A stretch of DNA of 64,000 nt, taken from Strigamia acuminata. Taxonomy: Eukaryota > Arthropoda > Chilopoda > Geophilomorpha > Linotaeniidae. Shown in pieces: positions 29,971 through 41,448 of this stretch. The position numbers and the translations under genes were made by a program. A model generated the notes under the pieces. The model worked only from the letters and a program-made list of their open reading frames with translations. It searched no databases and was not told the DNA's origin. Position 1 is the stretch's first letter; every line of letters begins with the position of its first letter. The stretch covers positions 32,917,608 to 32,981,607 of the forward strand of contig OX442314.1 in NCBI GenBank assembly GCA_949358305.1. Direction: 5' to 3'.

Positions 29971-31369
29971 ATCACAAAAAATAAATTTTTGGATCGGCCA
30001 ATGGCTCACGTCGTTTAGTCAAAACATAATCGCCTACAAAATCATAATTTTCATGTCAAGAAGTTTAACTTCTACCGTGTTTAAGCTCTCTTTCCTTCCT
30101 TCCTTCATTTATTTATTCTCTAAAAGTGATAAATTAAGTTAATAGACCTACCGTCTTAACTTATAAACGATCAAAACTTTGCCATCCACTTTGTAACTCC
30201 TTCTCAGCCCACATGCTATTTCCACCCCAGATGGGATGGAAATAGCCAGTCCGTTCTTTTTAATTGTAGAAATTGTCCAAATTTATTAAAATATATTATT
30301 CAGGGTAATAACCTGGCGTAGAATTCGATTTTTAGGCCCTCAGAATGATCAGGAGTCGTTTTCTCGGTGTTTTGAACAACGTGAGATCGTTTCTTTTCAC
30401 GTTGTGCCATCTCTGGGTCGCGATCGCCTGTTGGGAAAGAAAGTTCAAATTTGTGTTATATTAGGAATTGAAATTACTTATGGTTTGGGATTATTTAGTG
30501 CTCTCTTTCCGTTTCCAACACTGCTGATTCGATTTGACCTCACCTAAGGTATTCTCGAAGCCCATTTCTCCCTGATTTGGCTGTTATCGCAATTCATGTC
30601 CGCCATTTACACTGTTGAGGGTGTTGCCCATTGTCATTGGCCAGAAATATAAATTCTAACTCAATTTTTATGTTATGAAATTCGTTGTATTATTGAACTA
30701 AAATTATTAAACGATTTTTTAGGTATAAATAAAAGTATTTGTCAATGGTTTTCTCGCTATTGCGATGATAACGCATTGCTGATTGTTCTCACTCTGGATT
30801 GGCTGAGCCTAACTTGCAGAAAATAAAATATTTCACCAAAACCTTTATGGTGTGTTTTCCCAACATTGCTTATTATGTAATCTGTCTTTTTATATGACCC
30901 TGACCGCTACGTCACCGCCCCCTTTCTTAATAAATTCGCTTTATGTTAATTCCAACTAACATGATGGCTGTATCATTTCAGAAACACAATATTGGCTAAG
31001 AGGATATACAAAAACAAATCCCATACGAACCTTGCGTATCCAAATGTTTGTTTAATTTGTTTTTTGGCAACTTTTTGGCAACAATGCTAGATGATCACCA
31101 AAGCTGGATATTAGTGTGACATTTTTTTCCAACTTGATTTTTTTTTTATCATTTTAAGCCTAAATTTTGCCTCGTCGCCAAATGTATTGTTCTCACATTG
31201 TTGATGATGAGGTGATGTGTTTGATACATGAATTGAGTTATAACTGAGAATTTATTCTTTTGTTCAATTGTAGATATGGTTCATAGGTGTCACTACAATA
31301 TGATGAAAGCTCCAATTGTTATCAAGTTATTACATTACTGCAAAATTATTCCGTGTTCCTACATTATCC
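29971..31369. other. Intergenic, no gene seen
   Basis: The segment 30905-30985 (TTAATAAATTCGCTTTATGT and flanks) recurs at about 31695-31760. GATCGTTTCTTTTCACGTTG near 30385 and neighbouring GC-richer sequence may be an old repeat. Confidence 0.5.
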
Positions 31370-31511
31370 AACCGACCGACGTGACCACAAATTCTGTATA
31401 TATGAGCGGCTGTGCATTTAGTGGAACAGCAAGTTTAAAATGGAATCAGCTAACAGGGATCAAGCACGAAAAATTCTTCAACTCAGTGCTAATTTGTACT
31501 CACAAGATTGA
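31370..31511 (+). pseudogene. 5' fragment of a BTB-family gene
   Basis: The upstream sequence (GACGTGACCACAAAT...) and the first 20 or so codons from the ATG at 31440 match the starts of the genes at 33880 and 38178. The frame then leaves the homology and stops at 31511. The BTB domain is absent. Confidence 0.8.
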
Positions 31512-32009
31512 AAACGGGCCTAACGGTCAAGACGTGGTCACAAACGCGTGGTCAGCGGCGAAAAGTTTGTACGGTAAAATTAGCATAAGTGATTTATTTA
31601 CGAAAATACAATAGGTGGCGCTTTAACAGGAAGCGCGTCATTGATTAACATATTTCAAAGATGGGGTCGAAACACCCCACTGACCATTAAGCCAGCGCCC
31701 CCTATCTTAATAAATTCGCTTTATGTTAATTCCAAATAACAAGATGGCTGTATCATAGTTGATAATTTCGTTCATTCACACAATTTACAAGAAGTTCCAG
31801 AAACACAATATCTTTTCATTCATTTTTTGCTTTTCGTCGATAATTGGAGTGTTTTAACAGAACCCTACATACTACTGGACTTCGAACTGCAAATTGGGCC
31901 TAGTTTGTGAGAGCAGGCGGCATTGTTGAGAGGAAGTGACCCACTGGTGCTCCTAAAAAAAAAGTTTTAACACAAATTTAAAATACTTTTTACAACTTTA
32001 ACAAATCAC
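31512..32009. other. LTR-like debris and spacer
   Basis: 31600-31690 has ACAATAGGTGGCGCT...AAGCGC and a CACCCCAC end, resembling 61670-61750 of the Gypsy LTR at the right of the window. It may be a diverged LTR that broke the BTB fragment. The second copy of the direct repeat follows (31695-31760). Confidence 0.4.
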
Positions 32010-32145
32010 CATGCATTGGAGCAGAAAGTGCACGGATTGAGGCAAGAAAATACGCAAAAATGGTGAGTAAATTCAAGGTTTTTCAACGAGATTTTGTCAC
32101 TTCGGAAACCTCCATGTAGCAGAAGTAAATAAACTGCATGCAATG
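32010..32145 (+). repeat. Segmental duplication upstream of BTB genes, copy 1
   Basis: Closely matches 37721-37867, including GAAAATACGCAAAAATGGTG and TTTTGTCACTTCGGAAACCT. In copy 1 the duplication was later split by about 1.6 kb of inserted sequence before the BTB gene. Confidence 0.85.
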
Positions 32146-32426
32146 TCTACTAATTTGGCATCAAAGTTTCTGCTGTTTCTAAGTTTGTATAAACTGGATG
32201 AACACCAAAACAGCCATAAACTATTATCTAAACAGAAGAGCTGTTATTGAAATGGTTCGTGTGGAGTTTCGGTGTTTTTTTTTATTCTTTTACAATTCGG
32301 ATATAACTTAGTTGCATTTTGCTTTCACACTGCATAGATGCAGAGAAATCAACAAATAGAGAATTATTGAAGCTCCAAGTACATCATTTAAAACTCTGCT
32401 GTAAAATATGTACCGTCAAGTCATTT

Positions 32427-33262
32427 CACCGCAAAAAAAGTGAGATTTCCGGTTTGGAAAATGTATGGAAAATGTTATGGAAAGACCTACTTTCCATGAG
32501 TGGAAATGTTACACATCATATTTCCACATGGAAAGACATCTTTTCCATACCATCTTTCCATAAGATTTCCATATCTGTTTGATTTCATATTTCCATTACA
32601 TTTCCATATTGCTAGATTTCGTATTTCCATTACATTTCCATATTGCTAGATTTCATATTTCCATTACATTTCCATATTGCTAGATTTCATATTTCCATTA
32701 CATTTCCATATTGCTAGATTTCATATTTCCATTAAATTTCCATAGGTAACATAACATTTCCAAAGTAAATCAATCCAAAGTGTAAAACCAAAAAATATAA
32801 AAACCAAACATTTTGACCCAAAATGATCAAATTGCAACAACAGCAGTCGAATCCAAATTTCGCACTAAACTTCCTATTTTTTCTTGACCGAATCGAAAGA
32901 AACAACATACAGCCAAGTGCAGATTTTGATTTGCAATCAAATCAGCTTGGTTTCAGAATTTTTTGACTTCATTACGACATAGAAAACATCAAAAAACGAA
33001 TCTCGACAAACATTTTTTTTTTATAAACTGGAATTATAATGAAAATACATCTATCCAACCCGACATTCTGTAAATACATATCCGTAATGGAAATTTTGTG
33101 GAAATACATCTTTCCATAGCATATTTAATTTACAGTATTGGAAATATGATGGAAAAATAACTTTCCATACATGAACTTTTCATACAACAATGTGGAAAGA
33201 TGACCTTTACACACTATATTTCGTCATGACTTTCCACATGGAAATCTCTTTTTTTTGCAGTG
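32427..33262. mobile_element. TIR element with internal 35-bp satellite
   Basis: The left end CACCGCAAAAAAAGTGAGAT and the right end ATCTCTTTTTTTTGCAGTG are inverted repeats. Inside, many TTTCCATA/TATGGAAA words occur on both strands, and a tandem repeat of about 35 bp lies at 32585-32745 (CATTTCCATATTGCTAGATT). No ORF. Confidence 0.75.
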
Positions 33263-33419
33263 TTTATAAACAAATTTCAGTTTTCTGTCTGCAGTTTTTA
33301 TCTTCTTTTTTCCCCTTCAATTTGTAAGCTCTTTCTTGGACAGACCGGGAAGCTATGGTACACAACATTTCTCCATTATTTTTCTTGAAGATTCGTACAC
33401 ATCTCCAATTTTGCTCATC

Positions 33420-33660
33420 AATGTCAAAATGGTTTTTAGGACGAAGGATAGAAAGGATTTATTCACCGATGAAGGGAAACTAAAAAAATACCCTAAAATC
33501 CAAAGTTACGGACTAGTACAGCTGTTGACGAGGAAATTTAGATGGAATGTTGATGAAGCGCAGCAATTTGAGGATTTTTTACTGTCAATGTTGGCGATTA
33601 ATCCGAATGACCGCTCCTTTTTATGGCCTTTTATCGAAGGGCGCCACTGCCATGAGCGTA
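33420..33660 (+). pseudogene. SRPK-like protein kinase C-terminal fragment
   Basis: In frame within an ORF running to 33782. The translation contains RKDLFTDEGKLKKYPKIQSY, then GLVQLL, RKFRWNVDEAQQFEDFLLSM and INPNDR. This has the order and spacing of the C-lobe end of SR-protein kinases (…LKHI.KLKPWGL…VL..KY.W…FLLPML…P..R). No ATP-binding lobe or catalytic loop is upstream, so this is a fragment. The identification rests on about 60 residues. Confidence 0.5.
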
Positions 33661-33879
33661 GACTAAGTGGCCTACCAATTTGTATTAATAAAATAAAACC
33701 AACGAAGAAATGTTTCTGTAACACAACAATATCTGGTAATCCGCCAAATTTTTATTTATCCATCACCAGAGGGAGTTGTTGAAATCTGACCAATCCAGAA
33801 AACGCGTGCGCATGACAGACGTGACCACAAATACTGTATACATAAGCGGCAGTGTATTTGATAGACCAGCAAGTTTAAA

Positions 33880-35502
33880 ATGGAATCAGCTAACACGAAT
33901 CAAGTCCGAAGATGTCGCCAACTCAGTGCTAATTTGTACAATTCGCGAGAGGAAGGAAAACCGGACACGGTTGTGCTACGGTGCAACGATGACCAACGTG
34001 TACTTGCCGATAAACGGATATTGGTCGCTGGAAGTGATTATTTCCGTGCAATGTTCAACCACGGCAACATGGAGGACAAAACCAACATTGCAACATTCCC
34101 GGACACATCTTCCGATGTCATGGAAATAATCATCAAATTCTTATACGCGCAAGATATTCCTGTCCGTGCCCAAATATCTGACACTCTAATGGGAGAAATA
34201 CTCATCGCCGCTAACAAGATGCAGTTGAACGAACTATTTGACAACTACTGGACCGAGTATAAGAATTCGATTACTGTAAACAACTTTTTAGACATTTGGC
34301 GGCTGGCGGAACTGTTCAACGAAGACGAAACGGTCCAAAACGTCCGACTGTTTGTTTCGCACCACACGCGACTGATCTCCGACACCGATCGACTAGGTGC
34401 TATCACAACCAACCAAATGACAAGCCTAGATAAAATACTGAAAGTGAAAAATGCAGCTGAGTTGATTGTTTTTTACTTAAATTGGTGGAAACTAAAGTCA
34501 TCCGCAATGGAAAGCAGCACCGAAGACCTTTTGGAATTTATATCGAAATGCCCTATAAAGGATTTGTCAGACCAGTCGCTTCGCACACTCTTATTATCAG
34601 ATGCCGTTAACAACTCAGCAGAAGTTTACATCGCTGTAAGTAAAGTCGCCGCTTCCAGGTGGTTAACTACAACATCGCAGCAAGTTGAAATAAGTGTCTT
34701 CGAAATTACAAGCGGAAAGTGCACTCGTAAAATTTCCCATTTAAGGCACGAAGAATGGGAATGTAAGGAGGAATGGATTAACGACATCAGTACGGCGACA
34801 GTTCGGCATCCGGCGTTGTCGAGAACGAAAGAGATGTTTTACTTCAACCATATGCCAAATCGATTGGGACTTCGAGCAGTTGAAGCGTCTACGGGTGATA
34901 CTTTCGACAAATCCGAAGACTTTGCTGTGGATAATGTGTCATGTGAAACGACGAATAGTTCCGAAATCTATTTTAGAAAATCAAGTCTTAGTTATTCGTG
35001 CTTTTCTATAAACTCAAAGCAATGGTCCGTAGACATCGATTTCGATAACGACATTTCGGATTTCAAATCTTTGCTTTTAGCAACTGGGGATGAGAGTGAT
35101 GTTGAAGTGTATTATTTCGATGTGGACGATTTGCACATAAAGGTTCTTAACTTGGGTTTGGGGACTTGTGTAACGAAGGAGAAATTACCGGGCAATTGGC
35201 AAAACGTCATGTGTAAAAGTCGAGTCCAAAAGTCTTCTGAAACGTTGATTTTTGTTCAAAAATTCCCAAATCGCAGTTTGCTAATTTACGACATCGAAAG
35301 TGATTGCTGGAGTGTTGTTTCGTCGCCGAATATTGACGGTGAAGTGTTGTTGTATGTTTGTTACGACGAAGACTGCCTCATATTTACAAAAACAGACGTG
35401 GCGTACAATGTGTATTCGTTAAACACGATGTCCAAAGTGAACGAATACAAGACGCCAACTAATTTTGATGGGTGCATCCATTTTGACGTCACTGTTGTTT
35501 AA
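33880..35502 (+). CDS. BTB-BACK-kelch-like protein 1 (540 aa), intronless
   Basis: The ATG at 33880 (MESANTNQ) starts after an upstream stretch shared with the paralogues. A BTB/POZ domain lies at about residues 25-125 (VVLRCNDDQRVLADKRILVA, SDYFRAMFNHGNMED, IIIKFLYAQDIPV). The BACK domain is about 130-245 (NFLDIWRLAELFNEDETVQN, VRLFVSHHT). The C-terminal 290 residues probably form a degenerate kelch propeller ending YNVYSLNTMSKVNEYKTPTN. In KLHL proteins the BTB-BACK part binds cullin-3 and the propeller binds the substrate for ubiquitination; here that role is inferred. A poly(A) signal follows near 35560. It is closest to the gene at 38178, with which it shares its flanks, so the two are a segmental duplicate. 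Confidence 0.88.
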   Translation: MESANTNQVRRCRQLSANLYNSREEGKPDTVVLRCNDDQRVLADKRILVAGSDYFRAMFNHGNMEDKTNIATFPDTSSDVMEIIIKFLYAQDIPVRAQISDTLMGEILIAANKMQLNELFDNYWTEYKNSITVNNFLDIWRLAELFNEDETVQNVRLFVSHHTRLISDTDRLGAITTNQMTSLDKILKVKNAAELIVFYLNWWKLKSSAMESSTEDLLEFISKCPIKDLSDQSLRTLLLSDAVNNSAEVYIAVSKVAASRWLTTTSQQVEISVFEITSGKCTRKISHLRHEEWECKEEWINDISTATVRHPALSRTKEMFYFNHMPNRLGLRAVEASTGDTFDKSEDFAVDNVSCETTNSSEIYFRKSSLSYSCFSINSKQWSVDIDFDNDISDFKSLLLATGDESDVEVYYFDVDDLHIKVLNLGLGTCVTKEKLPGNWQNVMCKSRVQKSSETLIFVQKFPNRSLLIYDIESDCWSVVSSPNIDGEVLLYVCYDEDCLIFTKTDVAYNVYSLNTMSKVNEYKTPTNFDGCIHFDVTVV

Positions 35503-36335
35503 GAAAAATCATTAATTTCATCTCATTTTTGCAGTTTGCAATTTTATAACTTGAATAAAAATAAACAATTTAAAAAACTACATTTTAAATAATCTGTAAC
35601 TTGTAACACTTAATTCTATGATGCCCAGATGTTAGATACATAATACAAAAATGTTCCAAATTTTCATATTGTAAAATTCTGATTCTGTCTCTAAATTTTG
35701 ATCTCAACCTAAAAACTCTCAAGTCGCGTAAAAATCACATTCTATAAAGCAGCCCTTTGGGCTTTCCTGCAGCACAGCGACATAAGTATTTCTTGTAAAA
35801 TTTTACTAGCATTTTAGTGATGTTCGCATGGAAATATAAAATTTTAAGACCTCAAAATGAAGAAATGCCACTTATCTGTACCTTATTAAATTCCATGAAA
35901 TAAAAATATTCATTCTGTGCAGATTATTGACGAATTCCAGTCGGCATTCAGCCTATTATTAGATCCTAATAAATAACGCTAACAATACACCGCACAAAAT
36001 AATTCATTTCAACAAATTAATGATATTTAATATGAACATTAAATAGTACTGGTATTGGAATTTGATATCCACGTCCATATATTAGTTTGAAAAAAAAATT
36101 TAGGGCAAAACACTAAACCGCATAATCAAATAATTATTATTGTTAATTATTTTTACATTTTCAAAAAATAATCTTAATTAAAAAAAAGTACAAATTCCAT
36201 CGTGCCGATCTTCGACGACTGCTGTTCGTTTTAGCGTATAACGGCATGTAGACGTGATCAAACATCGTGTATATACTAGTATATGCAAGCATTGTATTTC
36301 CTGGACCAACAACAGTCATTTCCACTAACCTCAAA
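35503..36335 (+). other. BTB intergenic spacer
   Basis: 3' flank shared with 39792-40060 (and 13749-14170), then a 5' flank shared with 41100-41440 (upstream of the MASNN-type BTB genes, including TTTTAGCGTATAACGGC-like sequence). No other gene. Confidence 0.7.
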
Positions 36336-37484
36336 ATGGCGTCGAATAATGTAGATCAAACACAAAAAAATCTTGAACTTCTGACTAGTTTGTACAATTC
36401 GCGAGATGAAAGACGAGTGGGCATGGTTGTGATAAAGTGCAACGACGGTGGACGTGTGCTTGCCGATAAATGTCAATTGGTCGCCAAAAGTGATTATTTT
36501 GATGCAATGTTCCGCTACGACAACCTCGAGAACGAAACGAACGAGGCATCATTCCCGGTCGTATCTTCCGAAGTCATGGAAATCATCATCATTTTCGAAC
36601 ATCCCGAGGAAGTTGCTATCAGAGAATAACATTGGCGAAAAAAGTTTACCCGTTACCCGCCCGTTACCCGTCACCGAAACAATTTCGTACCCGTACCCGC
36701 CCGTACCCGGGCTATCCCAGAATCCCCCTACCCTACCCTACCCGTACCCGCGATTACGTGGCCAGCAGGACAAAAAACGTACAAAAAACGAACAAAAAAC
36801 GTACCCGTACCCGACCCGTAACCGGGAGTCGCGGGAGATCTATAACCGTACCCGCCCGTACCCTACGGGTACGGGCGGGTACGGTTACGGGTACGGGTAC
36901 GGGTACCCGATGTTATTCAATCTTGTGAAACCGGCGATTGTGTGGAAATCTATTTTAGACGAACAAATTCCACTTATTTGCGTTTTAATTTCGACTTTCA
37001 ATGGGGTATCGTTGATTTTCGTGACTACATCTCGAATTGCAAATCTTTGCTTTTTGTAACTTTGGTAGATCACGAATGGAAGTATTATTTCGATGTGGAC
37101 AAGACGCGCATAAAGATTGTTAACTTGGCTTCGGGAACCTGTGAGACAAAAGAAAAATTACCGGGCAATTGGCAAAGCGTCACGTGTAAAAATCGCGTTG
37201 AATGTTGTTCTCAAAGGTTGATTTTTGTTCAACAAATCCCAAATCGGTGTCTGTTAATTTACGACATCGAAAGTGACTGCTGGAGTGTTGTTTCGTCGCA
37301 GAATATCGATGGTGATGTGTTTTTGTATGTCCCGTACGACTACGACTGCTTGATATTCACAAAAACAGACGTGGCGTACAATGTGTATTCGTTAAACACG
37401 ATGACCAAAGTGAATGAATACAAGACGCCAACAAATTTTAATGGGTGCATCCATTTTGACGTTAGTGTTGTTGAACAGGACTGA
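36336..37484 (+). pseudogene. Broken BTB-kelch-like copy: internal deletion plus insertion
   Basis: Starts like the gene at 41449 (MASNNVDQTQKN) and is open for 97 codons to 36629. Within the BTB domain the sequence jumps from VMEIII to HPEEVA, which corresponds to a deletion of about 770 bp relative to the intact gene. A 295-bp GGGTAC-repeat element (36624-36918) is then inserted. The C-terminal third (36942-37484) is still open and near-identical to the intact copies, ending at a normal stop. It cannot make a full protein. Confidence 0.9.
36624..36918. mobile_element. Inverted-repeat element made of GGGTAC/TACCCG repeats
   Basis: The ends are GAATAACATTGG and CGATGTTATTC (inverted). The left half is rich in TACCCG words, the right half in CGGGTA words, so the strand folds back on itself. 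No ORF of its own. Inserted in the BTB pseudogene. Confidence 0.8.
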
Positions 37485-38177
37485 TTTTGGCTTATTTTTG
37501 TTTGTGATGGACTCACATTCAAGTTTCGTGAGTGATAGTGTGTTTGTGTGTACTGTACATAATAAAATAAATAAATAAAATAATAAAATAGTAATAATAA
37601 TTCCATTATCTTATACTCCTTAATGACGTGAATTTTGAATTTTTCTTTCAACTTCACCAAGAGTTTATTCCCTGTACGTCAAATCGTATGAGTAATCACC
37701 ATGCGTTGACGTTGACGGATACCATGCATGCATTGGAGCAAAAACTGCAGAAATTGCACGGAATGAGGTAAGAAAATACGCAAAAATGGTGAGTAAATTC
37801 TAGATTTTAAAACGAGATTTTGTCACTTCGGAAACCTCCATGTAGCAGAAGTAAATAAACTGCAATTTGCACTGTAGGAAATCAAACATATCGTGAGATG
37901 ATAACACGTCGACGTTGTTGTTTTAAGTTTGTGTCACCTTTGATCCAATATGCAAATCACGAATAAGAATCTCCACCACCAGAGGGAGTTGTTGAAATCT
38001 GGCCGACCCAGAACGCGTGCACATCACTTCCGGTTTACCGTTAACGCGTGCAGTTCGTGCAATAAAGTACGAACAAAATACCCCAGTATTCCTTCCAATC
38101 GTTTTCCAGCCAACAGACGTGACCACATATCCTGTAAATATAAGCGGCAGTGTATTTGATGGACCAGCAAGGTTAAA
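37485..38177 (+). other. BTB intergenic spacer, duplication copy 2
   Basis: 37721-37867 matches 32010-32145. 37978-38177 matches 33764-33879, including AGAGGGAGTTGTTGAAATCT. This is likely the promoter/5' UTR region of the next gene. Confidence 0.7.
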
Positions 38178-39791
38178 ATGGATTCAGCTAACACGAATCA
38201 AGCCCGAAGATTTCTTCAACTCGGAGCTAATTTGTATAATTCGCGAGAGGAAGGAAAACCGGACACGGTTGTGCTACGGTGCAATAATGACAGACGTGTA
38301 CTTGCCGATAAACGGATATTGGTCACTGGAAGTGATTATTTCCGTGCAATGTTCAACCACGGCAACATGGAGGACGAAACCAACATTGCAACATTCCCGG
38401 ACACATCTTCCGAAGTCATGGACATAATCATCAAATTCTTATACGCGCAAGATATTCCAGTCCGTGCCCAAATATCTGACACTCTACTGGGAGAAACACT
38501 CATTGCCGCTAATAAGATGCAGTTGAACGAACTATTTGACAACTACTGGATCGAGTATAAAAATTCGGTGACTGTGGACAACTTTTTAGACATTTGGCGG
38601 CTGGCGGAACTGTTCAACGAAGACGAAACGATCCAAAACGTTCGACTGTTTGTTTCGCACCACACGCGACTTATCTCCGACACCGATCGATTATATGATA
38701 TCACAACTAACCAGATGACAAGTCTAGATAAGGTACTGACAGTGAAAAATGCAGCCGAGTTGATTGTGTTTTACTTAAAGTGGTGGAAACTAAAGTCATC
38801 CGCAATGGAAAACAGCACAGAACACCTTTTGGAATTTATATCGAAATGCGGCATAAAGGATTTGTCAGACCATTCGCTTCGCACACTCTTATTATCAGAT
38901 GCTGTAAATAAATCTGCAGAAGTTTACAGCGCTGTAAGCAAAGTCGCCCTTTCCAGGTGGTTAACTACAACATCGCTGCAAGTTGACATAAATGTCTTCG
39001 AAATTACGAGCCGAAAGTGCACCCGTAAAATTTCCCATTTAAAGCACGAAGAATGGGAATATGAGGAGGAATGGATTAACGACATCAGCGCAGCGACAGT
39101 TCGGCATCCGGCGTTGTCGAGTATGAAAGAGATGTTTTACTTCAACCTTATGCCACATCGAAGCATTCAAGCAATTGAAGCGTCCACGGGAGCCATTTTC
39201 GACCAGTTCGAAGACTATGCTGGGTATAATGTGTCATGTGAAACGACGAATCGTTCCAACATCTATTTTAGAACAGCAAGTCATATTTATTCGATCTTTA
39301 ATATAAACTCAAAGGAATGGGTAAACCTCTATTGCTATGACGGCATTTCGAATTTCAAATCTTTGCTTTTAGCAACTGATGACCAGAAGTTTGAGAGGCA
39401 TTATTTCGATGTGGACGAGTTGCACATAAGGGTTGATGACATGGATTTGGGGACTTTTGTAACGAAGGAGAAATTACCGGGCAATTGGCAAAGCGTCACG
39501 TGTAAAAGTCGAGTCGTAAATTCTTCTGAAACGTTGATTTTTGTTCAAAAAATCCCCAATAGCTGTTTGTTAATTTATGACGTCAAAAGTGATAGCTGGA
39601 GTGTCGTTTCGTCGCCGAATATTGATGGTGAAGTGTTCTTGTATGTTTGTTACGACGAAGACTGCCTGATATTCACAAAAACAAACGTGTCGTACAATGT
39701 GTATTCGTTAAACACGATGACCAAAGTGAACGAATACAAGACGCCAACTAATTTTGATGGGTGCATCCATTTTGATGTTACTGTTGTTTAA
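38178..39791 (+). CDS. BTB-BACK-kelch-like protein 2 (537 aa), intronless
   Basis: Starts MDSANTNQARRFLQL. Domain order is as in the first copy: BTB at about 25-125, BACK at about 130-245, degenerate propeller to the end. The BTB and BACK parts differ from copy 1 at only a few positions (MDIIIKFLYAQD, NFLDIWRLAELFNEDETIQN), whereas the middle of the propeller (residues about 300-420) is clearly more diverged. The last 90 residues are again near-identical. That pattern suggests either selection on the propeller face or gene conversion at the ends. The 3' UTR and downstream 250 bp match those of copy 1. Function inferred as a cullin-3 substrate adaptor. Confidence 0.88.
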   Translation: MDSANTNQARRFLQLGANLYNSREEGKPDTVVLRCNNDRRVLADKRILVTGSDYFRAMFNHGNMEDETNIATFPDTSSEVMDIIIKFLYAQDIPVRAQISDTLLGETLIAANKMQLNELFDNYWIEYKNSVTVDNFLDIWRLAELFNEDETIQNVRLFVSHHTRLISDTDRLYDITTNQMTSLDKVLTVKNAAELIVFYLKWWKLKSSAMENSTEHLLEFISKCGIKDLSDHSLRTLLLSDAVNKSAEVYSAVSKVALSRWLTTTSLQVDINVFEITSRKCTRKISHLKHEEWEYEEEWINDISAATVRHPALSSMKEMFYFNLMPHRSIQAIEASTGAIFDQFEDYAGYNVSCETTNRSNIYFRTASHIYSIFNINSKEWVNLYCYDGISNFKSLLLATDDQKFERHYFDVDELHIRVDDMDLGTFVTKEKLPGNWQSVTCKSRVVNSSETLIFVQKIPNSCLLIYDVKSDSWSVVSSPNIDGEVFLYVCYDEDCLIFTKTNVSYNVYSLNTMTKVNEYKTPTNFDGCIHFDVTVV

Positions 39792-41448
39792 GACAAAGCA
39801 TTAAATTCATCTCATTTTTGCAGTTTGCAATTTTATAATTTGAATAAAATAAACAATTTAAAAAACTTCATTTTAAGTAATCTATAACCTGTAACACTTA
39901 ATTCTAGGATGCCTAGATGCTATACACATAATACAAAAAGTTCAAAATTTCTGATAATTCTGTCTCTAAATCTTAATCTCAACTTAAAAACTTTCAAGTC
40001 ACGTAAAAATCACACTCTATAAAGTAGCCTCTTGGGCTTTTCTGCAGTGATATGTTTTATCAATGTATGTGATTTCGAATAAAGGAGTGACTCTAAACTG
40101 AGGTAGCCATTGTAAAGGTCAAAGTATGAATATTTTAATAACGGTCAAACAAGCAGGTGGCGCTGCGAGTGCAGCGTCAAATACGGTAAATACGGTAAAT
40201 TCAAAAATACAAAAGCACAGCGACATAAGTATTTCTTGTAAAATGTTACTAGCATTTTAGTGATGTTCGCGTGGAAATATAAAATTTTAAGACCTCAAAA
40301 TGATGAAATGTCACTCAAGCATCGCGCAAGTTTTATCTGTAGTTCTGTACCTTATTAAATTCCATGAAATAATAATATTCATTCTGTGCAGATTATTGTC
40401 GAATTTCAATGAGCATTCAGCCTATTATTAGATCTTAATAAATAATGTTAACAATGCAACGCACAAAATAATTCATTTCTCTCCTCCAACAGTTCACAAT
40501 TGAACACAGATAAATCATCAAAATAATAATAATAATAAAAGCATGACTGCTGAATTTATTTTTTATGTGTGCCAAACAAAACATCCTGAGATTGCTTCAC
40601 TGCAATACTTTTTTCAATGGAGGTTTACTCTGTGACCGCTGGCGCTATTTAGTGGATGAACTTTTAGCTTTTAGTTGCAGCATCTGCTTGCACTCATTTC
40701 TGAGTAGTCTTGGTGTGCATTTACACTTGTGTGATGTCTTATGGATGTTACATTTTAGGTGTAATCGGTCCAAGATGTTGCATTCATTTTAACTTTAATT
40801 GTAATTTTTTTTTTTTTGATATTTTTTTTTTTTTTTTATAAATGAATGCAACATCGGTTTTCCGAAGTAACTGAAAAATTTTTTTTTTAAAATGTCGAAA
40901 AAATAAATTAATAAATAGAATTTTGATCTGTTTCTATTGTCTTGTTTTGGTTTTTGCCTCTCATTTGCGCTACGCGCATGCGCGTAGTGGCGCCACCCGA
41001 CGGTAAGTAAAAAGCCTTATTGGACGCAAATTTATTTGACGGTCTAAATCGAAATTGCATTTCAGATAAAAATTTAGGCAGCAGTTAGTGACTAATAATA
41101 TAAACAAATTAGTGATATTTAATATAGTTATGAAGATAAAATAGTACTGGTATTGGAATTTGATATCCACGTCCATATATTACTTTGTGAAATAAAATTT
41201 AGAGCAAGACACTACTCCGTATAATCAAATTATTGTTATTATTAATTATTACGGAGTATTATATTTTCAAAAAATAATATTAATTTAAAAAAAAAAATAG
41301 AAATTCCGCCGTACTGATCGTCGACGACTGCTGTTCGTTTTATCGTATAACGGCGTGTAGACGTGATCAAAAATCGTGTATATATATATGCAAGCATTGT
41401 GTTTCCTTCACAACAACAGTCATTTTCACTAACCTAACAACCATCAAA
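39792..41448 (+). other. BTB intergenic spacer
   Basis: The 3' flank matches 35503-35930. 40500-40870 is unrelated sequence ending in a poly-T foldback. From about 41100 the flank matches 36000-36335 and leads into the next BTB gene. No further gene seen. Confidence 0.6.
40774..40855. repeat. Inverted repeat around a poly-T core
   Basis: 16-bp perfect arms GATGTTGCATTCATTT (40774-40789) and its complement (40840-40855) flank about 50 bp that are mostly T. It looks like a small foldback. Confidence 0.85.

Noticed and set aside
33776-34129. Alternative-frame ORF over the 5' end of BTB genes (also 38017-38427)
   Set aside because: Its conservation between copies is explained by the recent duplication of the real BTB frame; no domain and no independent support.
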